From SIG510 sp045540975 (GTDB lineage: Bacteria > Bacillota > Clostridia > Oscillospirales > JAAYXM01), in assembly GCA_045540975.1 (NCBI GenBank), contig JAZQIE010000019.1, forward strand, positions 1 through 6,365: a DNA stretch of 6,365 nt, in the 5' to 3' direction. A model generated the notes under the pieces. That model was not told the DNA's origin, did no database searches, and worked only from the letters and a program-made list of their open reading frames with translations. The position numbers and the translations under genes were made by a program. Positions 1-4,960 of the stretch are shown here, piece by piece (the stretch's first letter is position 1; each line of letters begins with the position of its first letter).

Positions 1-101
1 GCTTCATTCACCTTTGCTTTTGCATCCGCCGCCGCTTGTTTTTTCTTCGCCTCAGCCGCGGCTTCCGCCTCTGTGATTTGTAAAATTGCATCCATTGCCA
101 T
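1..101 (-). CDS. Partial CDS: charged, Ala-rich coiled-coil protein, possibly a V-type ATPase stalk subunit (G/H-like)
   Basis: The gene starts at ATG 101-99 and leaves the window after 33 whole codons, so only its N-terminus is visible. It begins MAMDAILQITEAEAAAEAKK and continues rich in Ala, Lys, Gln and Asp with no helix breaker, as in a long amphipathic helix. A second ATG at 95-93 is an alternative start, but the first fits better with the AAGAGGTGA ribosome binding site at 111-119. Short proteins opening with this kind of 'xAIxxIxxAExxAE' helix head many V-type (A/V) ATPase operons of Clostridia, where they form the peripheral stalk that holds the catalytic head to the membrane sector. 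That identification is inference from a composition-biased fragment; any coiled-coil protein could look similar. It has its own strong promoter (169-197), which fits the first gene of an operon running leftward. Confidence 0.45.
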   Translation of the reverse strand, partial: MAMDAILQITEAEAAAEAKKKQAAADAKAKVNE

Positions 102-168
102 ATAACTGTTTCACCTCTTTACGGCTTTTGAATCCTATTTCAAAAAATTACCAAAGACCTTAACTTTC

Positions 169-197
169 ATAGTATCACACTCTCGCCCGTATGTCAA
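169..197 (-). promoter_or_regulatory. Sigma-A-type promoter for the leftward gene
   Basis: Reading the minus strand, TTGACA (192-197) is a perfect -35 box, followed by a 17-bp spacer and TACTAT (169-174) as the -10 box, 5 of 6 matches to TATAAT. Transcription would begin near 162, giving a leader of about 60 nt before the ATG at 101. I see no strong hairpin or recognisable riboswitch in that leader. Confidence 0.85.
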
Positions 198-242
198 AGA
201 AGAATTGTTGTTTTTTTCACAAATTTTACAATTGATTCCCCC

Positions 243-271
243 TTGCATTCCGCGCAAATTCAAGGTATGAT
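243..271 (+). promoter_or_regulatory. Sigma-A-type promoter for mrnC
   Basis: TTGCAT (243-248) as the -35 box, a 17-bp spacer, and TATGAT (266-271) as the -10 box. The expected start site is about 277-279, only some 9 nt before the mrnC ATG at 287. The -35 box lies 45 bp from the -35 box of the divergent promoter, with an AT-rich, T-tract-containing stretch between them. Confidence 0.8.
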
Positions 272-286
272 AAAATCGGTGATTAG

Positions 287-700
287 ATGAAAGAATTTTT
301 GTCGGTCCATATGGACCCGAAAGACCTCCAACAACTGAGTATGCTCGCCCTCGCCCATGTGGGCGACGGGGTTTACGAACTCATGGTGCGCACCCGCCTG
401 TGCACCCTCGGTCTCGCCACCGCAAAAACCCTGCACCGTGAAACGGTCAGCCGTGTCCGTGCCCCCGCGCAGGCGCAGGCGGCAGAGGTTCTCCTGCCGC
501 TTTTGACCGAAGAAGAGGGAGACGTTTACCGTCGCGGCAGAAACGCCAAGGTGCATGCGATTCCCAAGGGCGCAGACCCGGGGGAATATCACGCGGCAAC
601 CGCTCTGGAAGCGCTCTTCGGGTATCTGTACCTCTCGGGCCGCGGTGAGCGGCTATCTGACCTCTTCGATGCGATTTGCACATCCCTCCCCAATTTTTAG
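287..700 (+). CDS. mrnC: Mini-ribonuclease 3 (Mini-III)
   Basis: This 137-residue protein has the size and motifs of Mini-RNase III, a dimeric RNase III-type catalytic domain without the double-stranded RNA-binding domain. In Gram-positive bacteria it matures the ends of 23S rRNA. The first signature is LALAHVGDGVYELMVR (about residues 20-35), equivalent to the usual 'IGDAVYE' helix with catalytic Asp27 and Glu31. The second is RRGRNAKV (82-89), then PKGADPGEYHAATALEALFGYLYL (about 93-116), where Glu108 matches the metal-binding Glu of the family. The ATG at 287 is chosen because GGTGAT (278-283) can pair with the 16S rRNA tail at normal spacing. An in-frame ATG at 311 would shorten it by 8 residues and has no clear ribosome binding site. 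In B. subtilis mrnC sits with cysS; here it stands alone between its own promoter and terminator. Confidence 0.93.
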   Translation: MKEFLSVHMDPKDLQQLSMLALAHVGDGVYELMVRTRLCTLGLATAKTLHRETVSRVRAPAQAQAAEVLLPLLTEEEGDVYRRGRNAKVHAIPKGADPGEYHAATALEALFGYLYLSGRGERLSDLFDAICTSLPNF

Positions 701-708
701 TGTAACCA

Positions 709-746
709 AAAAAATCCGACATAGCCTCTGCTATGTCGGATTTTTT
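709..746. terminator. Bidirectional intrinsic terminator shared by mrnC and recG
   Basis: A perfect 17-bp inverted repeat (709-725 with 730-746) with a CTCT tetraloop. The GC-containing core TCCGACATAG pairs with CTATGTCGGA, and it is flanked by an A-tract on the left and a T-tract on the right, so it can work in both directions. It begins 8 nt after the mrnC stop and its right edge overlaps the recG stop codon (745-747). Confidence 0.93.
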
Positions 747-2805
747 AATTAAATGTATCTCCGTATTCACGGCTGTCAAACAGCATGAGCATCCGTGCGC
801 GGGTCTCGGCATGAGATGGGTCGCGCAGCTCGGGGTCTTTGCGCAAAAGTTCCTTTGCATACGCTTGTGCCGTGCGCAAAACCTCCAAATCCCGCGCAAG
901 ATCCGCGATTTTCAAGTCCGGGAAGCCGTGCTGACGGGTGCCGAATAAATCACCCGGTCCGCGCAGCTTCAAATCCGCTTCCGAAATCTCAAAGCCGTCG
1001 TTTGTTTTACACATCACGCGCAAGCGGTCACGGGTCACGCCGCCCTTATGCTCGGAGAACAAAATACAATGGGATTGCTCCGCGCCGCGTCCTACACGTC
1101 CGCGCAGCTGATGGAGCTGAGAAAGTCCGAACCGCTCCGCGTTTTCAATCACCATCACGGTCGCATTCGGGACATTCACACCCACTTCAATGACCGTGGT
1201 GGAAACCAAAACATGAATCTCCCCTGCGGCAAACTCGCGCATAATCCGTTCTTTTTCCTTGCCCTTCATCCTGCCGTGCAGCATCTCCACGCGATACCCC
1301 GCCAGATGACGGCTTTCCAACTGTTTCGCAAATTCCTCCACGCTTTTGAGCTCCGCGGTGTCATTTTCCTCCACCAGCGGACACACGATATACGCCTGCC
1401 GCCCCGCATCCAGATGCGAGCGGACAAATCCGTATGCGCGGTCGCGCTTGGTATCGTCCACCGCATACGTTCCGATCGGTTTTCTGCCCGGCGGAAGCTC
1501 GTCAATGACGGAAACCTCCAAATCACCGTACAAAATCAGCGCAAGGGTGCGCGGAATCGGGGTCGCGGACATGACGAGCAGATGCGGGTTTTTGCCCTTC
1601 GCGGTGAGCGCCGCGCGTTGGCGTACACCGAAGCGGTGCTGTTCATCGGTAATCACAAGTCCCAGATTGGAAAACGCGACATCCTCGGTCAAAATCGCGT
1701 GTGTTCCCACCAAAACATCAATTTCGCCCTCCGCCAGCGCGGATTTCACCTTCCGCTTGGTCGCGGCGGTCATACTGCCCGTGAGCAGTGCCACCCGAAT
1801 CCCGAGCGGCTCCATCATTGCGGTGAGTGTCTCGAGGTGCTGCTCCGCCAAAATCTCGGTCGGTGCCATCAGCGCGGTCTGGTATCCGTTTTCGCGCGCA
1901 AAATACGCGCACGCCGCGGCAACCACGGTCTTACCCGAGCCGACATCCCCCTGCACCAAGCGGTTCATCGGGATGTTTTTTTGCATATCCCCCACCGCAT
2001 CGGCAATCGCGCGCTTCTGCGCACCCGTGAGGGTATATGGGAGCGTGGCTTCAAAGCGCGACACATCTACCGTACCCATCGCCGCGCCGATTAAATCACG
2101 GCGGCGGCTCTTAAACCGCAGCAGCCCCAGCGACAGCAAAAACAATTCCTCGAAAATCAAGCGCTTCCGCGCAATTTCAAGTGCGGTCTCATCGGTCGGA
2201 TAATGGATATTCTCGTAAGAAAACCGCGAGAATGCGAGCTCCTCGCGCATCCGTATCTCGTCCGGAATCGGGTCGGTCAGTTCGTTTGCGCACCGCGCAA
2301 GTGCCGCGCGGATATAAGCGGACAGCTGATGCGCGGGCATCCCCGCGGTCAGAGAATACACGGGAATCAGCCGCCGTGTTTTGAGCGGGGAGACGTCTAT
2401 CGGCTCAAACACGGGCGTGTTCATCTCGCGAATCCGCCCTTTTACATCCATTTTCCCGTAAAAACAGTAGGTTTCTCCCACTTCCAACTGGTCTTTCACA
2501 AAATTTTGATTAAAAAACGTGAGGTTTACCGCGCCGCTGTCATCCACAACGCGCACCTTCGCAAGGTCAAGACCCTTGCGGATGTGCCGTGCGCTCACGG
2601 GAGATGCCACCGTACCTTCAATACAGACCAATTCCCCATCCTGCGTTTCCGCAATGGGCTTTACCGTTGTACGGTCTTCATATGCACGGGGGTAGTAGGT
2701 GACCAGGTCAAACAAGGTCTCAATCCCGAGTTTTTGCAATAAATTCGCGCGTTTTTCGCCCACACCCTTGAGCGCGTGCACATTTGTCAACAGGTCCGGA
2801 TGCAT
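745..2805 (-). CDS. recG: ATP-dependent DNA helicase RecG
   Basis: This is a full-length RecG of 686 residues. RecG remodels stalled replication forks and branch-migrates Holliday junctions and R-loops in the cytoplasm. A helix-hairpin-like ALKGVGEKRANLL segment lies near residues 11-24, then the OB-fold wedge domain (about 50-150). The superfamily 2 helicase core follows: Walker A GDVGSGKT (286-293), DEQH box (387-390), SATPIPRT (413-420), motif V STTVIEVGVNVP (about 535-546) and motif VI QLHQLRGRVGRG (563-574). The family-specific C-terminal LRGPGDLFGTRQHG (614-627) is present. No key motif is missing. The ATG at 2805 has an ideal GGAGGTGA (2812-2819) with a 6-nt spacer. It lies downstream of fakA, as in B. 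subtilis, although there sdaAB/sdaAA lie between the two; here a terminator hairpin separates them. It converges on mrnC. Confidence 0.97.
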   Translation of the reverse strand: MHPDLLTNVHALKGVGEKRANLLQKLGIETLFDLVTYYPRAYEDRTTVKPIAETQDGELVCIEGTVASPVSARHIRKGLDLAKVRVVDDSGAVNLTFFNQNFVKDQLEVGETYCFYGKMDVKGRIREMNTPVFEPIDVSPLKTRRLIPVYSLTAGMPAHQLSAYIRAALARCANELTDPIPDEIRMREELAFSRFSYENIHYPTDETALEIARKRLIFEELFLLSLGLLRFKSRRRDLIGAAMGTVDVSRFEATLPYTLTGAQKRAIADAVGDMQKNIPMNRLVQGDVGSGKTVVAAACAYFARENGYQTALMAPTEILAEQHLETLTAMMEPLGIRVALLTGSMTAATKRKVKSALAEGEIDVLVGTHAILTEDVAFSNLGLVITDEQHRFGVRQRAALTAKGKNPHLLVMSATPIPRTLALILYGDLEVSVIDELPPGRKPIGTYAVDDTKRDRAYGFVRSHLDAGRQAYIVCPLVEENDTAELKSVEEFAKQLESRHLAGYRVEMLHGRMKGKEKERIMREFAAGEIHVLVSTTVIEVGVNVPNATVMVIENAERFGLSQLHQLRGRVGRGAEQSHCILFSEHKGGVTRDRLRVMCKTNDGFEISEADLKLRGPGDLFGTRQHGFPDLKIADLARDLEVLRTAQAYAKELLRKDPELRDPSHAETRARMLMLFDSREYGDTFN

Positions 2806-2811
2806 CTTCGT

Positions 2812-2819
2812 TCACCTCC
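2812..2819 (-). promoter_or_regulatory. recG ribosome binding site, fused to the upstream terminator
   Basis: GGAGGTGA on the minus strand, 6 nt from the recG ATG. It follows the U-tract of the upstream terminator (2820-2825) with no gap, so no promoter fits between terminator and ribosome binding site. A recG transcript must either read through the hairpin or start upstream of it. Confidence 0.85.
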
Positions 2820-2852
2820 AAAAAAACAACCGGCAAAGCATTTGCCGGTTGT
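2820..2852 (-). terminator. Intrinsic terminator after fakA
   Basis: On the minus strand ACAACCGGCAAA pairs with TTTGCCGGTTGT (2841-2852 with 2826-2837), a perfect 12-bp stem with a 3-nt loop, followed by six T (2825-2820). It starts 8 nt beyond the fakA stop codon. The T-tract runs straight into the recG ribosome binding site, so it may also act as an attenuator for recG. Confidence 0.88.
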
Positions 2853-2860
2853 CTCAGTTC

Positions 2861-4504
2861 TTATTCCGCAGAAATAATATAGTAATACACCGGCTGACCG
2901 CCATCGAGTAGCATCACTTCCGCATTCGGTGCCGCGGCTTTGCACAGAGTCTCCATCGCCGCCGCATCTTCCTCGGAAACCCCGTCTCCGTAGAACACGG
3001 TGATAAACTCGCGCTCGGAAAGATTCATATCCGCACTCAGGGTCTCAACAACCGCCGCAAGCTCGGGTCCGCTCTGAGAGAGCTTGCCCTCGCACAGTGC
3101 GAGATACTCGCCCATCTTGATGTCGTGACCGTCAAACTCGCTGTCGCGCGCCGCATAGGTAATCGAGCCGCTTGCAACATTCTGCGCCGCCGCGGTCATC
3201 GCCTCACGGTTTGCATCCGCATCCGCATCCGCATCAAATGCGAGCATTGCGGAAACGCCTTGCGGAATGGTCTTGGTTTCGAGTACCACGATGTTCTTTT
3301 CCGAAAGCTCCACGGTCTGCTGCGCCGCCATGATGATATTTTTGTTGTTCGGCAGGACAAACACGGTCTCCGCCGGAGTTTTGTCGATTGCGGAGAGGAT
3401 GTCTTCGGTGGACGGGTTCATGGTCTGACCGCCTTCCACGATTTCATCCACACCGAGGTCCGAGAATGCGCCGCAGATACCTGCACCTGCCGCAACCACA
3501 ACAAAGCCGTACTGTTTTTCGGGCGCGGCAATCACGCGCTCTGCCTTTTTCTGCTCGTCAATCACCTTTTGGGTGTGCTGCTCGCGCATATTCTCGATTT
3601 TAATATTGACCAATTCACCGTAGGTGAGTGCTTCCCCAAGCGCTTTGTCGGGGTTGTTGGTGTGAACATGGACCTTGATGATTTCCTCATCGTCCACCAC
3701 AACCACACAGTCACCGATGGTTTCCAAAAAAGCGCGGAGCAGTTTCGGGTCTTTCTTCTTGCCCTCGGCACTTCGGTTGACAATATATTCGGTGCAATAT
3801 GCAAAAACAATGTCTTCGCTTTCGATTTCTCCGAATACCGCCGCTTCGCTCACGTCTTCGGACGCGTGCTCACGGACAATCGGCTCGCCCTTGAGAGATG
3901 CGTACATTGCTTCCAAAACAATGACCCAACCCTTACCGCCGGCATCCACAACCCCCGCTTTTTTGAGCACGGGGTTTAAGTTCATGGTGTCCGCAAGTGC
4001 AACCTGCGCCTCGGAAATCGCCGCATCAAACAGCGCCTCCAAATCGGTTGCCCCGTCTTCATAGGCACGTTGCGATGCCGCCTCCGCCGCACAGCGGGAA
4101 ACGGTCAGAATCGTGCCCTCCGCGGGCTTCATGACCGCGCGATACGCCGCATCCACACCGGATTTCAGCGCGTCTGCAAATTCCTTTGCACCAAGCTCGG
4201 TCTTCCCTGCGCAGGCTTTGGAAAAGCCGCGGAACAGCAGGGAAAGGATGACGCCCGAGTTTCCGCGTGCGCCGCGCAGAAGTGCGCTTGCCGCGGTGTC
4301 CGCAACCGCAGACACGGTTTCAAAGTCGCCCGCTGTGAGCGCCTTGTCTGCCGCATTGATGGTCATGGACATATTGATACCGGTATCTCCGTCGGGAACC
4401 GGGAAAACGTTCATCTCGTTTAATACTTGGCGATTGTTTTCAATCGCGGCGGCGGCGGACAGAATCATCTGCCGAAAATCCGCGGCCGTAATCCGTTCTT
4501 TCAC
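2861..4504 (-). CDS. fakA: DAK2-domain fatty acid kinase FakA (YloV family)
   Basis: This 547-residue protein matches the FakA/YloV layout and length. FakA phosphorylates fatty acids held by a FakB (DegV-family) protein, using ATP, to supply acyl-phosphate for phospholipid synthesis. The N-terminal DAK2 kinase domain has FPVPDGDTGINM (about residues 34-45), whose Asp residues bind magnesium and ATP, LLRGARGNSGVILS (about 75-88) and VDAGGKGW (186-193). The middle domain has AYCTEYIV (235-242), with the Cys typical of the family, and KVHVHTNNP (277-285). The C-terminal EDD-like domain follows and ends QPVYYYIISAE. The start is the GTG at 4504, with GGAGGTG (4512-4518) 7 nt before it. An ATG at 4552 would lie inside the preceding gene, and the 16 residues it would add do not look family-like. 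No FakB gene is in the window. A run of Asp-Ala pairs (about residues 424-432) comes from a hexanucleotide repeat. Confidence 0.93.
   Translation of the reverse strand: MKERITAADFRQMILSAAAAIENNRQVLNEMNVFPVPDGDTGINMSMTINAADKALTAGDFETVSAVADTAASALLRGARGNSGVILSLLFRGFSKACAGKTELGAKEFADALKSGVDAAYRAVMKPAEGTILTVSRCAAEAASQRAYEDGATDLEALFDAAISEAQVALADTMNLNPVLKKAGVVDAGGKGWVIVLEAMYASLKGEPIVREHASEDVSEAAVFGEIESEDIVFAYCTEYIVNRSAEGKKKDPKLLRAFLETIGDCVVVVDDEEIIKVHVHTNNPDKALGEALTYGELVNIKIENMREQHTQKVIDEQKKAERVIAAPEKQYGFVVVAAGAGICGAFSDLGVDEIVEGGQTMNPSTEDILSAIDKTPAETVFVLPNNKNIIMAAQQTVELSEKNIVVLETKTIPQGVSAMLAFDADADADANREAMTAAAQNVASGSITYAARDSEFDGHDIKMGEYLALCEGKLSQSGPELAAVVETLSADMNLSEREFITVFYGDGVSEEDAAAMETLCKAAAPNAEVMLLDGGQPVYYYIISAE
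3213..3235. repeat. Hexanucleotide tandem repeat inside fakA
   Basis: GCATCC repeats about four times (3213-3218, 3219-3224, 3225-3230, then GCATC at 3231-3235). In the fakA frame it encodes a short Asp-Ala repeat. Because the unit is two codons, a change in copy number keeps the frame, so it would alter a surface loop rather than switch the gene off. Confidence 0.8.
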
Positions 4505-4511
4505 CAAAAAG

Positions 4512-4518
4512 CACCTCC
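4512..4518 (-). promoter_or_regulatory. Ribosome binding site that fixes the GTG start of fakA
   Basis: GGAGGTG on the minus strand sits in the 16-nt gap after the Asp23-family stop codon (4521-4523) and 7 nt before GTG at 4504. A TTG one codon upstream (4507) is possible but less likely. Confidence 0.85.
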
Positions 4519-4520
4519 GA

Positions 4521-4868
4521 TTATCCGACCATGATGGAATCGACGAATACATTCACGCGGCGAACCTTCACGCGTGTCATCTGTTCCACATTGTATTTTA
4601 CTTCGGTCATAATAGAATTGGAAACCGCTGTGATGTTCACACCGTGCTCCACTGCAATGTGCAGGTCGATTACAACTTCATCTTCTTCAAAAGAAACCTT
4701 TACGCCTTTTGAAATATTCTCTTTTTTCAAGAGACCCACAATCCCGTCCTTGACATTTCTCTGCGCCATGCCCTTCACACCAAAGCAGTTGGTCGCGGCA
4801 TTTCCGCTGATCATGGTAAAGACCTCATTTGTGATCTCAATTGCGCCTTTTTCGGTTTGAATTGTCAT
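4521..4868 (-). CDS. yloU: Asp23/Gls24-family envelope stress protein (YloU-like)
   Basis: The 115-residue product has the Asp23/Gls24 (DUF322) pattern. The N-terminal part GAIEITNEVFTMISGNAATN (residues 8-27) is followed by CFGVKGMA, as in the family's 'GxIxIxxEVxxxIAxxAAxxVxGVxGM'. The C-terminal part has KYNVEQMTRVKVRRVNVFVD (about 91-110), close to the usual 'VKxxVExMTGLxVxxVNVxV'. Asp23 proteins are abundant in Gram-positive bacteria, are tied to cell-envelope homeostasis and can be membrane-associated through a partner; no enzyme activity is known to me. This copy has no signal peptide or membrane segment. The ATG at 4868 is supported by AAAGGAGG (4875-4882) with 6-nt spacing. It is the first gene of a unit with fakA (16-nt gap), the same pairing as yloU-yloV in B. 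subtilis, and that synteny is why I use the symbol. Confidence 0.9.
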   Translation of the reverse strand: MTIQTEKGAIEITNEVFTMISGNAATNCFGVKGMAQRNVKDGIVGLLKKENISKGVKVSFEEDEVVIDLHIAVEHGVNITAVSNSIMTEVKYNVEQMTRVKVRRVNVFVDSIMVG

Positions 4869-4903
4869 AGTGACCCTCCTTTACAAAGAAAAGACTACAT
4901 CTC

Positions 4904-4932
4904 ATTGTACTCTATTTTCCCAAAAAACACAA
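4904..4932 (-). promoter_or_regulatory. Probable sigma-A promoter of the Asp23-fakA unit
   Basis: On the minus strand TACAAT (4904-4909) is a strong -10 box, 5 of 6 matches, in an AT-rich stretch. The best-spaced -35 candidate (17 bp) is TTGTGT (4927-4932), which matches only the TTG half. Transcription would begin near 4897, giving a leader of about 29 nt. I see no clear terminator hairpin for the gene ending at 4961, so readthrough from it is also possible. Confidence 0.6.
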
Positions 4933-4960
4933 GTAAAACACGAAAAATTAACAACCTTCC

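Noticed and set aside
102..168. Riboswitch or leader RNA before the leftward gene
   Set aside because: The leader is only about 60 nt with no strong stem or known aptamer pattern.
1048..2094. Long open frame on the plus strand opposite recG (348 codons)
   Set aside because: It lies wholly antisense to a RecG with every helicase motif intact, shows no recognisable domain, and arises from the GC-rich codon bias of recG.
2864..2900. recG promoter in the 3' end of fakA
   Set aside because: A -10-like TATATT is visible on the minus strand, but no acceptable -35 box sits 16-18 bp upstream, and the AT-richness follows from the Tyr/Ile codons.
3125..3979. Open frame on the plus strand opposite fakA (284 codons)
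   Set aside because: It is antisense to conserved FakA domains and has no domain of its own.
4505..4552. ATG start at 4552 for fakA
   Set aside because: It would overlap the Asp23-family gene and add 16 residues unlike the family. The GTG at 4504 has an ideal ribosome binding site in the short gap.
4883..4960. Terminator after the SbcC-like gene
   Set aside because: The gap is AT-rich with T-runs, but I could not find a convincing GC stem before any of them.
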